Positions 19,150 to 27,559 of a DNA stretch of 64,000 bases are shown piece by piece. This DNA comes from Rubellimicrobium roseum (GTDB lineage: Bacteria > Pseudomonadota > Alphaproteobacteria > Rhodobacterales > Rhodobacteraceae), in NCBI RefSeq assembly GCF_006152145.1, contig NZ_VDFV01000012.1, forward strand, positions 36,858 to 100,857, written 5' to 3'. The translations under genes and the position numbers were made by a program. Each line of letters starts with the position of its first letter. Position 1 is the stretch's first letter. The notes under the pieces are model-generated. The model had not been told where the DNA came from, searched no databases, and saw only the letters and a program-made list of their open reading frames with translations.

Positions 19150-19420
19150 GTGGATTCTCCAGATCTTGGTGTGGCCCCAGATGCGGCAAGGGATGCCATT
19201 CCCGACCGGGGGGTGCAAGGCAGGGATTCCCCGACCCCGCAGCCTGCCGTGACTCCAGCCGGCCCCCACGCGGCGTTCCCGCGTCGGGATTCCCGTTGCG
19301 GGACCGAGCCGTGACGGCCGGAACGGCCCGGTCAGGTCGCTGGGTCGCCTAGCGCGCGTCCCGCCGGCGGCACGGGGCCCGCGCCCGATTTCCGCCCCGA
19401 CCGTGGCGCAAGGGCCACGC

Positions 19421-19816
19421 TCAATCCTCGCCCTCGTCCCAGTCGTCGTCGTCGGCGGGTTCGGGCGCGTCGGGCTCGAAGACCTGCGGGAAGGAGGCGC
19501 GGGCTTTCCTCACGTCGATGCGCAGGAGCGCGTCGTAGCTTTGGGGATCGAAGGGCTCCTCGGCCGGGACGACCTCGCGGCCGAAGAGCCAGGACAGGCG
19601 GCCGGCGTCGAGGTTGCCGCGCACGAAGGGCTCCTCGCCGAAATGCTCCCAGAGCGCGGCCATGAAGCCTTCGTCGGCGCGGCGGTCGGCGGCCTTGCGG
19701 TCGCGGAACCTTTCGCGCGCGATGAGGGGCGTCGCGCCCTTCTTGTTGGCGTGGCGGATCGTGAACTGGAAGTCCGAGCTGGGCAGCCGCCCGGGGAAGC
19801 CGCGGTGCTTTTCCAT
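19421..19816 (-). CDS. Conserved hypothetical protein with acidic tail
   Basis: A 131-residue soluble protein with an ideal AGGAGG 5 bases before the ATG at 19816. The N-terminus (GRLPSSDFQFTIRHANKKGATPLIARERFRDRKAADRRADE in part) is basic, the centre has LWEHFGEEPFVRGNLDAGRLSWLFGREVV, and the last 15 residues are almost all Asp/Glu. I do not recognise a named family. The position after pccB and the DUF6497 gene is similar in relatives, by memory. Confidence 0.75.
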   Translation of the reverse strand: MEKHRGFPGRLPSSDFQFTIRHANKKGATPLIARERFRDRKAADRRADEGFMAALWEHFGEEPFVRGNLDAGRLSWLFGREVVPAEEPFDPQSYDALLRIDVRKARASFPQVFEPDAPEPADDDDWDEGED

Positions 19817-19826
19817 GGGGTCCTCC

Positions 19827-20360
19827 TCAGAAGGCCTGGGCGATGCAGGCGCCGCCGTCGATGCGGAACCCTTCGAAGAACTGCACGGCCTGCGGATCGG
19901 TTGCGCCGAAGGCCACCTCGCGGTCCGACAGGGCGATGACGACCTCGGTCGGGCTCCAGCCGTTGGCGTCGAGCGCGGGGAGCGCGAGGCTCTCGCAGAG
20001 CCAGGCGAAGTCGGGGGCCACGTCCTCGTAGGCCGCGCCCGCGCCGCCCAGGCCGTCCACGACCAGGCGGAACCGGGCCAGCCCGCCCTGGGCCGGGCCA
20101 CCCGCCGCGGGCGCCGCGACCTGCGCGGGGGGGCGGTTCAGCGGCTCGTCCTCGGCCAAAGCCTCCTCGGGCAGCGCCTCGGGGTCGGTGCCGGCGTCGG
20201 GGACCATGACGGGCTCGGCCGTCTCCAGCACCACGTCGTAGAGCCGGGCGCTGTGGCCGGAGGGAAGCTGCACCTCCTGCGCGGCCACGGGCCCGGCGAT
20301 GCCCAGCACGGCGGCGAGCCATCCCGCGCGGGCGGGCCAGTCAGAGCGGGATGTTGTCAT
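19827..20360 (-). CDS. DUF6497-like exported protein
   Basis: A 177-residue protein with an N-terminal signal (about residues 10-27, ending PVAAQE), a Pro/Glu-rich linker, then a domain with two Cys ([11 protein letters not shown] and [12 protein letters not shown]) that could form a disulfide. Its start lies inside the last codons of pccB (20-base overlap), so translation is coupled. It resembles DUF6497; function unknown. Confidence 0.78.
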   Translation of the reverse strand: MTTSRSDWPARAGWLAAVLGIAGPVAAQEVQLPSGHSARLYDVVLETAEPVMVPDAGTDPEALPEEALAEDEPLNRPPAQVAAPAAGGPAQGGLARFRLVVDGLGGAGAAYEDVAPDFAWLCESLALPALDANGWSPTEVVIALSDREVAFGATDPQAVQFFEGFRIDGGACIAQAF

Positions 20361-21873
20361 GTTTCTTCCAGGGGTTCTCGAGCTTCTTGTGGCGCAGCAT
20401 GGCGAAGGCGCGGGCCACGCGCCTGCGGGTGTTGCGGGGACGGATGACCTCGTCGATGAAGCCGCGCTCGGCGGCGACGAAGGGGTTGGCGAAGCGGGCC
20501 TCGTAGTCGGCCGTGCGCTGCGCGATGCGCTCCGGGTCGCCCCGCTCGGCGCGGTGGAGGATCTCGACGGCCCCCTTGGCGCCCATGACGGCGATCTCGG
20601 CGGTGGGCCAGGCATAGTTCAGGTCGCCGCGCAGGTGCTTGGAGGCCATCACGTCATAGGCGCCGCCATAGGCCTTGCGGGTGATGACGGTGACCTTGGG
20701 CACGGTCGCCTCGGCGTAGGCGAAGAGGAGCTTCGCGCCGTGCTTGATGATGCCGCCGTATTCCTGCGCCGTGCCGGGCAGGAAGCCGGGCACGTCCACG
20801 AAGGTGAGGAGGGGGATCTCGAAGGCGTCGCAGAAGCGGACGAAGCGCGCAGCCTTGCGGCTCGCGTCGATGTCGAGGCAGCCCGCGAGGTGCGTGGGCT
20901 GGTTGGCGACGACGCCGATGGTGGAGCCTTCCAGCCGGATGAAGCCTGTCAGGATGTTCTTCGCGAACTCGGCCTGGATCTCGTACAGGTCGCCCTCGTC
21001 CGCGACCTTCAGGATCAGCTCGCGCATGTCGTAGGGGGTGCCCGCGTTCTCGGGGATCAGGGTGTCGAGGCTGGGCTCCTCGCGCGCCGGGTCGTCGAAG
21101 AAGGGGCGGCGGGGGACGCCCGAGCGGTTGGAGAGCGGCAGGAAGTCGAGCAGGCGCCGCGCCTCGGCGATGCACTCCACGTCGTTGTCGAAGGCGGCGT
21201 CGGCGACCGAGGACCGGCGCGTGTGCGTGAGCGCGCCGCCCAGCTCCTCGGCGGTGACGACCTCGTTCGTCACGGTGCGGACCACCTCGGGGCCGGTGAC
21301 GAACATGTAGGACGTGTCCTTCACCATCAGGATGAAGTCGGTCATGGCCGGGGAATAGACCGCGCCGCCCGCGCAGGGGCCCATCACGAGGCTGATCTGC
21401 GGGACCACGCCCGAGGCGAGCACGTTGCGCTGGAAGACCTCGGCATAGCCCGCGAGCGAGGCCACCCCTTCCTGGATGCGCGCGCCGCCCGAGTCGTTGA
21501 TGCCCACGACCGGCGCGCCGTTGCGCATGGCCATGTCCATGATCTTGCAGATCTTCTGGGCGTGCGTTTCCGACAGGGAGCCGCCGAAGACGGTGAAGTC
21601 CTGCGAGAAGACGTAGGTCAGGCGGCCGTTGACCGTGCCCCAGCCCGTCACCACGCCGTCGCCGGCGGGGCGGTCGCGCTCCATCCCGAACTCGGTGGCG
21701 CGGTGGGTCACGAACATGTCCCATTCCTCAAAGGACCCTTCGTCGAGGAGAAGCTCGATCCGCTCGCGCGCGGTGAGCTTGCCGCGGGCGTGCTGGGCGT
21801 CGATGCGCGCCTGCCCGCCCCCCAGCCGCGCCGCCGCGCGCCGGGATTCGAGCTCGTTCAGGATGTCGTTCAC
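20341..21873 (-). CDS. pccB: Propionyl-CoA carboxylase beta subunit (carboxyltransferase)
   Basis: A 510-residue carboxyltransferase that moves CO2 from carboxybiotin to propionyl-CoA in the cytosol, feeding methylmalonyl-CoA. It starts at GTG 21873 ([12 protein letters not shown]) behind AGGGGGA, giving the family length. The two crotonase-like halves are marked by [49 protein letters not shown] and [16 protein letters not shown]. No biotin-carrying PccA gene is in the window. Confidence 0.95.
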   Translation of the reverse strand: MNDILNELESRRAAARLGGGQARIDAQHARGKLTARERIELLLDEGSFEEWDMFVTHRATEFGMERDRPAGDGVVTGWGTVNGRLTYVFSQDFTVFGGSLSETHAQKICKIMDMAMRNGAPVVGINDSGGARIQEGVASLAGYAEVFQRNVLASGVVPQISLVMGPCAGGAVYSPAMTDFILMVKDTSYMFVTGPEVVRTVTNEVVTAEELGGALTHTRRSSVADAAFDNDVECIAEARRLLDFLPLSNRSGVPRRPFFDDPAREEPSLDTLIPENAGTPYDMRELILKVADEGDLYEIQAEFAKNILTGFIRLEGSTIGVVANQPTHLAGCLDIDASRKAARFVRFCDAFEIPLLTFVDVPGFLPGTAQEYGGIIKHGAKLLFAYAEATVPKVTVITRKAYGGAYDVMASKHLRGDLNYAWPTAEIAVMGAKGAVEILHRAERGDPERIAQRTADYEARFANPFVAAERGFIDEVIRPRNTRRRVARAFAMLRHKKLENPWKKHDNIPL

Positions 21874-22002
21874 GCCGTCCCCCTCGCCTCGTCGCCGCAT
21901 CGTGGCACGAAACCGCAGAACGGCAGGCTTGCCAATCCCCCGGGGCCGGGTTGCGCCCCGCGCGGGGCTGCGGCAGGACGGGCGTCTCAGCCGGAGTTCC
22001 CC

Positions 22003-22356
22003 ATGCCCACCCTGCCCGTCCCGGTCCTCACCGTCGGCCTTCTGCTCCTGTCCAACGTCTTCATGACCTTCGCCTGGTACGGCCACCTGCGCTTCAAGAC
22101 GGCCTCGCTGGTCATGGTGGTCCTGGTCTCGTGGGGGATCGCCTTCTTCGAATACGTGCTCCAGGTGCCCGCCAACCGGATCGGGCACGGCCATTTCTCG
22201 GCGGCCGAGCTGAAGACCATCCAGGAGGTGCTGACGCTCTCGGTCTTCGCGGTCTTCTCGGTGCTCTACCTCAAGGAGCCCCTGGGCTGGAACCATCTGC
22301 TGGGCTTCGGCTTCATCGGACTGGGGGCCTTCTTCATCTTCCACAAATGGGGCTGA
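22003..22356 (+). CDS. DMT-superfamily (DUF486) membrane protein
   Basis: A 117-residue inner-membrane protein with four helices and the family hallmark [15 protein letters not shown]. The end [19 protein letters not shown] closes the last helix. DUF486 members are half-size relatives of EmrE-like drug/metabolite carriers and probably work as dimers; substrate unknown. It lies one base before the MFS gene and is likely cotranscribed with it. Confidence 0.88.
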   Translation: MPTLPVPVLTVGLLLLSNVFMTFAWYGHLRFKTASLVMVVLVSWGIAFFEYVLQVPANRIGHGHFSAAELKTIQEVLTLSVFAVFSVLYLKEPLGWNHLLGFGFIGLGAFFIFHKWG

Positions 22357-22357
22357 C

Positions 22358-23563
22358 ATGACCGCCGTTCCCGCGGTGCGGTTCCTCGACCGCACGACGC
22401 CGCCGCACATGGCGACCCTGATCCTGATGGCGGGGGTGCCCGCGCTCAGCCAGTCGGTGTTCCTGCCCTCGCTCGCCCACATGGCGCAGCATTTCGGGAC
22501 CTCCTACGGGGTCATGCAGCTCGCGGTGTCGGGCTATCTCGCCGCGACGGCGGTGCTGCAGATCCTGCTGGGGTCGGTGGCCGATTCCTTCGGGCGGCGG
22601 CCCGTGATGCTGGCCGCGCTCGCCATCTTCGTGCTGGCCTCGCTGGGCGCGATGCTGGCGCCCTCGGTCGGGGTCTTCCTCGCGTGCCGGATGCTCCAGG
22701 GCGTGTCGGTGGCGGGGATCGTCCTGAGCCGCGCGGTGGTGCGCGACACGGTGGGCACGGCCGAGGCGGCGTCGCGCATCGGCTACGTCACCATGGGCAT
22801 GGCGCTGGTGCCGATGGTGGGGCCCGTCCTGGGGGGCCTTCTGGACGAGGTCTGGGGCTGGCAGGCCAGCTTCGTGCTGCTCGCCGCCGCGGGGGCGCTG
22901 GTGCTGGCGCTGGTGGCGCTGGACCAGGGCGAGACGGCGCGGGCGCGGGGCGAAGGCCTGCGGGGGCAGCTCCGGCACTATCCGGCGCTGCTGGGCTCGC
23001 GGCGGTTCTGGGGCTACTCGCTCTGTGCGGCCTTCGCCTCGGGGGCCTTCTTCGCGCTCCTGGGCGGGGCGGCCTTCGTGTCGGGCGAGATCTTCGGGCT
23101 GTCGCCGCTCTGGACCGGGGTGGCGCTGGGGGCACCCTCCATCGGCTACGTCCTGGGCAACTACCTCGCGGGGCGGCACTCGATGCGCGTGGGGCTCGAC
23201 CGCATGGCGCTCCTGGGTTGCATGGTGGCAGTGCTGGGGCTCGGGGCGTCGCTCATACTCACGCTGGCCGGGCTGGGCGGGCCCTGGGTCTTCTTCGGCT
23301 TCTGCATGGCGCTGGGCTTGGGCAACGGCATGACGCTGCCCAACGCCATGGCGGGCTCGATCTCGGTGCGGCCGGACCTCGCGGCGACGGCCTCCGGGCT
23401 GTCGGGCGCGATCATGACGGCGGGCGGCGCGGTCCTCGCGGTGCTGGGCGCGGCGGTCCTGAGCCGGGGGACCGGGCCCTGGCCGCTCCAGGCCCTGATG
23501 GCGGGCTCGGTGGCGCTGGCGGGGGTGTCGCTGCTCCTCGTGCGGGGGACGGCGCGGCCCTAG
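22358..23563 (+). CDS. MFS transporter, Bcr/CflA-like drug exporter
   Basis: A 401-residue major facilitator with twelve predicted helices. The loop 2-3 motif is [20 protein letters not shown], the MFS signature, and [11 protein letters not shown] in helix 4-5 is typical of Bcr/CflA proton-coupled efflux pumps. The start ATG is one base after the preceding stop. The stop shares CTAG with the convergent nuclease gene. Substrate not predictable. Confidence 0.9.
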   Translation: MTAVPAVRFLDRTTPPHMATLILMAGVPALSQSVFLPSLAHMAQHFGTSYGVMQLAVSGYLAATAVLQILLGSVADSFGRRPVMLAALAIFVLASLGAMLAPSVGVFLACRMLQGVSVAGIVLSRAVVRDTVGTAEAASRIGYVTMGMALVPMVGPVLGGLLDEVWGWQASFVLLAAAGALVLALVALDQGETARARGEGLRGQLRHYPALLGSRRFWGYSLCAAFASGAFFALLGGAAFVSGEIFGLSPLWTGVALGAPSIGYVLGNYLAGRHSMRVGLDRMALLGCMVAVLGLGASLILTLAGLGGPWVFFGFCMALGLGNGMTLPNAMAGSISVRPDLAATASGLSGAIMTAGGAVLAVLGAAVLSRGTGPWPLQALMAGSVALAGVSLLLVRGTARP

Positions 23564-24273
23564 CGCGCGGCGCGGCGCCAGCCGGCGGCCAGCGCCTCGT
23601 CCTCCGAGCAGAACCAGCGCTCGCCCTCGGTCTCGTCGATCTCGGTGCGGTCGTAGCTCGTCCCGCCGGGCATGTGGTAGATGCGGCCCGAGCCCGAGAT
23701 GTTGCCCTTGATCTCGCAGCCCGTCCGGGCGCTGAGGACCTCGATGTCGGTGATCCGGGAATCGGGGTCGCGGCGGTAGTCGGCGGGGCGCTGGAACTCC
23801 CCGCGCCAGAGCCCCATCTGCCCGGCGCGGGCCAGGTCCTCCTGCGGCACGTAGTCGAGAGAGTAGTCGCGGTAGGCCACGGCCATCCCCTCGGCCACCA
23901 GCACCGCGCCGAGGTCCACCCCCTCGACGACGCAGCGGGCGACGGAGCGGCCGTAGCGGTCGGTGTCCCGCACCTCGCAGACGGCGGCCTGCCCGTCCCA
24001 GCGCGCCTGTGCCTCGGTCGTCGCCCAGGCGCCGCAGTCCCAGGGGACGCCCGACTCGTCCAGGCAGATCTGGTCGCGCTCGGGCGCGTCGACGCCGTGC
24101 AGCCGCACCCGCGCGTCGCCCAGGTCCAGCGTGTCCGCGTCGATCATCCGCACGGTGCCGCGCAGGGCGCCGTCTCCGGCGCTCGCCACGCCGTCGAGAT
24201 CGCCCGAGCGGAGTTCGAGGATCGCGACTCCGATGAGAAGGGCGCCGAGGGCGAGGAACGCGAAGCGGGTCAT
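23560..24273 (-). CDS. Thermonuclease-family (SNase) exported protein
   Basis: A 237-residue protein with an N-terminal membrane anchor or signal (residues 3-20). An SNase-like barrel follows: VRMIDADTLDLGDARVRLHGVDAPE and RDTDRYGRSVARC carry the expected Asp/Arg/Glu/Arg catalytic set. A C-terminal segment with ARTGCEIKGNIS and ERWFCSEDEALAAGWRRA resembles the calcium-binding-like excalibur/Ada-type cap seen after many SNase domains. Periplasmic or surface nuclease is the likely role. A candidate CtrA box lies upstream. Confidence 0.9.
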   Translation of the reverse strand: MTRFAFLALGALLIGVAILELRSGDLDGVASAGDGALRGTVRMIDADTLDLGDARVRLHGVDAPERDQICLDESGVPWDCGAWATTEAQARWDGQAAVCEVRDTDRYGRSVARCVVEGVDLGAVLVAEGMAVAYRDYSLDYVPQEDLARAGQMGLWRGEFQRPADYRRDPDSRITDIEVLSARTGCEIKGNISGSGRIYHMPGGTSYDRTEIDETEGERWFCSEDEALAAGWRRAAR

Positions 24274-24319
24274 GATGCCGCAGGAATGCCGCGAACTGGC
24301 CCCTAATTCAATCGAGCCA

Positions 24320-24334
24320 TTAAAAATTAGTTAA
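24320..24334. promoter_or_regulatory. Candidate CtrA box (TTAA-N7-TTAA)
   Basis: TTAA, exactly 7 bases, TTAA in an AT-rich spacer, ending 47 bases upstream of the thermonuclease start. On the minus strand the first half reads TTAAC, closer to the Caulobacter consensus. The whole patch is strikingly AT-rich against about 70% GC flanks. Confidence 0.5.
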
Positions 24335-24403
24335 AATATCTGGAACATATCGACAACGACGGCCGATCCTGCCCCCAATGGGGCGGAACCGGCCGCCAAG
24401 GGG

Positions 24404-25204
24404 TCAGCGCGCGCGGTCGTCGTCCCGCTCGGTCTCGGAAACCCAGCGGTTCATGCGCGCGAGCAGCGGCTCGGGCAGGAGCCCGGCGAATCCCACCACG
24501 AGCTTGTTCAGAAGCCCCGGCGTCATCCCGGCCTTGCCGGCCTTCATCGCCTCGTAGCCCGCGCGCGCCGTGTGCTCCGGCGTGTCCTTGATCGGGACCG
24601 GGGCCGAGCCCATGGCCGAATCGGCCATGTCGCCCCGCTCGAAGATGGGCGTATCGACGGGGCCGGGCATCAGGCAGGTGACGGTGACGCCGTGCTCCTT
24701 CATCTCGTCGTTGAGCGCGAAGCTCAGCATGTCGAGATAGGCCTTGGAGGCGTTGTAGACGGCCTGATAGCTGCCCGGGACGAAGCCCGCGATGGAGCCC
24801 GTGACCAGCACGCGGCCACGCCCCTGCGCCCGCATCCGTGGCAGGGCGCGGTGCAGCAGCAGCGTGGTGCCCAGGACGTTGAGCCTCAGGAGGCGCCGGA
24901 TGTCGGGCCAGTCCTGATCGGCGAAGGCGTGGCCGAGCGTGAGCCCGGCGTTCGCCATGAGGTAGTCGATCTCGCGCGCCCCGACCTGATGCCAGAGGGC
25001 GAGGACGCCCTCCTCGGTCGACAGGTCCGCCCGCAGCGCCTCGACCTGCCCGCCGTGCCGGCGCAGGTCATGCGCGGCCGCGTCGATCTCCGCCTCGTCG
25101 GCGCAGATCAGGAGGTCGCAGCCGTCCTCGGCCGCGCATCGGGCAAGCTCGCGCCCGATGCCGGTCGAGGCTCCGGTGACGACGGCGAAGGGCCGGTCAG
25201 GCAT
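24404..25204 (-). CDS. SDR-family oxidoreductase
   Basis: A 266-residue classical short-chain dehydrogenase. The cofactor site is VTGASTGIGRELAR (residues 9-22), then NAGLTLGH, the catalytic Ser in VTGSIAGFVPG, and YNASK as the Tyr-x3-Lys pair. PGPVDTPIF follows. Substrate unknown. It overlaps the preceding zinc alcohol dehydrogenase gene by 8 bases, so the two are probably one transcript. Confidence 0.91.
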   Translation of the reverse strand: MPDRPFAVVTGASTGIGRELARCAAEDGCDLLICADEAEIDAAAHDLRRHGGQVEALRADLSTEEGVLALWHQVGAREIDYLMANAGLTLGHAFADQDWPDIRRLLRLNVLGTTLLLHRALPRMRAQGRGRVLVTGSIAGFVPGSYQAVYNASKAYLDMLSFALNDEMKEHGVTVTCLMPGPVDTPIFERGDMADSAMGSAPVPIKDTPEHTARAGYEAMKAGKAGMTPGLLNKLVVGFAGLLPEPLLARMNRWVSETERDDDRAR

Positions 25205-26483
25205 CGGTCAGGACGTCCCGGCTCGGGGCCGTCGCCGGCTTGGAGCCCGGCGTGCTCGGGCCCGTCCAGTGGGCCATGTTGGCGCGGCCCGCCTCCTCGC
25301 GGCCCTTGGCCCAGGCGGGCTTGAGCACGACCTTGGTGAACTCGTTCTGCCGGAAGGCGAAGTTCTTGTAGCCCTGCGGCGCATCCTCGAGCGAGGTGAT
25401 GTGGGAGATCAGGAAGGTGGTGTCGATCTCGCCTTCCTCGATCCGGCGGAGCAGCTCCTGGTGGTAGCGCTGGACATGGGTCTGCCCGGTGCGCAGGGTC
25501 AGGCCCTTCTCCATCAGGGCGCCGGTGGGGAACTTGTCGGCCATGCCGCCATAGACGCCGGGCACCGACACGCGCCCGCCCTTGCGGACCGCGAGGATCG
25601 CCTGGCGCAGCGCGCCGATGCGGTCGGCGCCGATGCCCACCTTCTGCTTGAGCGTGTCCACCGGGTTGAAGTTCTCGAAGCCGTGGCTTTCCATGCCCAC
25701 GGCGTCGATCACGGCGTCGGGCCCCTGCCCGCCCGTCATCTCCATCAGCGCCTCGAGGACGACGGTCTGGTGGTAGTCGATGACCTTGCAGCCCAGGGAC
25801 CGCGCCAGCTCCAGCCGGTGCGGGTAGTGGTCGATGACGATGACCTGCTCGGCCCCCATCACGCGGGCCGACTGCGCCGCGAACAGGCCCACCGGACCCG
25901 CGCCCCAGACGACGATGGTGTCGCCGGGCTCGACGGTGGCCTGGTCGGCGGCCATCCAGCCCGTGGACAGGATGTCGGTCAGGAACAGGACCTTCTCGTC
26001 TTCCAGATGGTCGGGGACGACCAGCGGCCCCACGTCCGAGAAGGGCACGCGCACGTATTCCGCCTGCCCGCCGGGATAGCCGCCGGTCATGTGCGAATAG
26101 CCGAAGAGCCCGGACATGGGATGGCCGTAGAGCGACTCGCTCACGTCCTGCTTCTCGACCGGATTGGAGTTGTCGCAATGCGAGAACTCCTGGTTGCGGC
26201 AATGGAAGCAGGCGCCGCAGGAGATGGTGAAGGGCACGGTCACCCGCTGCCCGACCTTGAGCGTCGAGGCGGAGCCGACCTCGACCACGCGGCCCATGAA
26301 CTCGTGGCCCAGGATGTCGCCCTTGAGGACGCCGGGGATCACGCCGTCATACAGGTGCAGGTCCGACCCGCAGATCGCCGTCGAGGTGACCTCGATGATG
26401 GCGTCGCGGGGGTTGACGATCTGCGGGTCGGGGTGGGTGTCCACGCGGACGTCGTGCTTGCCGTGATAGGTCAGTGCGCGCAT
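25197..26483 (-). CDS. Zinc-dependent alcohol dehydrogenase (formaldehyde dehydrogenase-like)
   Basis: A 428-residue medium-chain dehydrogenase. The catalytic zinc site is ICGSDLHLYDG and GHEFMGRV; the structural zinc has the four-Cys loop CGACFHCRNQEFSHCD. NAD(P) is bound at VWGAGPVGLFAAQSARVMGA. Length and sequence resemble the glutathione-independent formaldehyde dehydrogenase group, but many such genes have unknown substrates. It is the middle gene of an SRPBCC/ADH/SDR run. Confidence 0.91.
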   Translation of the reverse strand: MRALTYHGKHDVRVDTHPDPQIVNPRDAIIEVTSTAICGSDLHLYDGVIPGVLKGDILGHEFMGRVVEVGSASTLKVGQRVTVPFTISCGACFHCRNQEFSHCDNSNPVEKQDVSESLYGHPMSGLFGYSHMTGGYPGGQAEYVRVPFSDVGPLVVPDHLEDEKVLFLTDILSTGWMAADQATVEPGDTIVVWGAGPVGLFAAQSARVMGAEQVIVIDHYPHRLELARSLGCKVIDYHQTVVLEALMEMTGGQGPDAVIDAVGMESHGFENFNPVDTLKQKVGIGADRIGALRQAILAVRKGGRVSVPGVYGGMADKFPTGALMEKGLTLRTGQTHVQRYHQELLRRIEEGEIDTTFLISHITSLEDAPQGYKNFAFRQNEFTKVVLKPAWAKGREEAGRANMAHWTGPSTPGSKPATAPSRDVLTDA

Positions 26484-26495
26484 CAGGGGGTCTCC

Positions 26496-27320
26496 TCAGA
26501 CGGCGGGGGAGGACTGGAGCTCGGTCTGGACGGCCTTCTGGAACTTGCCGCCCTTGCCGCTCTGGTTCTTGTTGGTGGCGATCTCGCCCGTCTCCAGCAG
26601 CATCTTGAGCCGCTTGAGGTCGCGCCGGGCCTGGACGGAGGGTTCGGCCGAGAAGAGCTTGGCCACCGCCTGCCCGACCATGCCCATGGGCGGCTTGTAG
26701 GCGATCACCGTCTCGACGATGGTCCCGCGCCCGCCGGGGGCGTCGCGGAACATGACCTTGCCTTCGGTCTCGATGCCGCTGCCCTCGGTCGAGCGCCAGG
26801 CGATCTGCTCGCCGGGGCGGTCGTTGACGACGCGGGACCGGACCTTGACGCTGGTGCCCATCGGCGCGCGGATCGTCCAGGTGGAGATGCCGGGCTCAGG
26901 CTCGCCCGCGTCGACGATGTTCTCCATGAACCTGGGCAGGTTGGAGAAGTCGCGCCAGAAGGCGTAGATCTCGTCCTTGGGGCGGTCGATGGTGACGCTG
27001 CGCCCGGTGACGGCGAAGCCGCCGAAGCGCGCCTGCTTGGCCGTGCGGCCGGGGGCGTCGTCGGTCAGGCGCGGCTCCTGCGCGTGGCGCGCGGACTGCG
27101 AAGCCGAGGGTCCGAGATAGGCATAGGCAGCCAAGCCCGCCAGCGCGCCCAGGCCCAGCGTCATGGCGGCGGCGACCACCTTCTTCTCGGTGAGGCCGCC
27201 CGAGTCGCGGCGGGCGGCGGGATAGGGCTCGCGGTCGCGGTAGGGAAGGTTCTGGTGGTGCCCTTCCGGGGGCCAGGTCGGCCGCGGCTGGTGAAGCCAG
27301 GAGTCGTCGTCGTGGGACAT
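26496..27320 (-). CDS. SRPBCC-domain membrane-anchored protein
   Basis: A 274-residue protein. Residues 1-40 are hydrophilic, a single helix lies at about 46-68 (VVAAAMTLGLGALAGLAAYA), and a START-like SRPBCC domain follows from 97 (VTIDRPKDEIYAFWRDFSNLPRF). The tail after 245 is basic and Gln-rich. SRPBCC folds bind hydrophobic ligands; related proteins are cyclase/dehydrase-like and stress-linked. It is 12 bases upstream of the zinc dehydrogenase, and probably heads that operon. Confidence 0.87.
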   Translation of the reverse strand: MSHDDDSWLHQPRPTWPPEGHHQNLPYRDREPYPAARRDSGGLTEKKVVAAAMTLGLGALAGLAAYAYLGPSASQSARHAQEPRLTDDAPGRTAKQARFGGFAVTGRSVTIDRPKDEIYAFWRDFSNLPRFMENIVDAGEPEPGISTWTIRAPMGTSVKVRSRVVNDRPGEQIAWRSTEGSGIETEGKVMFRDAPGGRGTIVETVIAYKPPMGMVGQAVAKLFSAEPSVQARRDLKRLKMLLETGEIATNKNQSGKGGKFQKAVQTELQSSPAV

Positions 27321-27559
27321 GCGGGAGCTCCTCTGGTCGCGGGCGCACGCCGGCCGGGGGCCCGTCGCCGGGGGGCGCAGGCCGGGACGCGGCGGCTTGT
27401 GGATCGGGGCCCCAACGCGGGACGGGGCGGATCGGGTTCCGAGGAAAGCGCGCCACGGCGGCGCGGGCGGCCGATCCGCGCCGGTCCCGAGGCGAAGCGG
27501 CCGGGCCCTGGGACCCGGCCGCTCCGTTCATCCGCCCGCGAGGGATCGGGCGGAGGACG

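Noticed and set aside
27321..27559. Possible N-terminal extension or small gene upstream of the SRPBCC gene
   Set aside because: The translated stretch is Arg/Ala/Pro-rich without an RBS; it looks non-coding.
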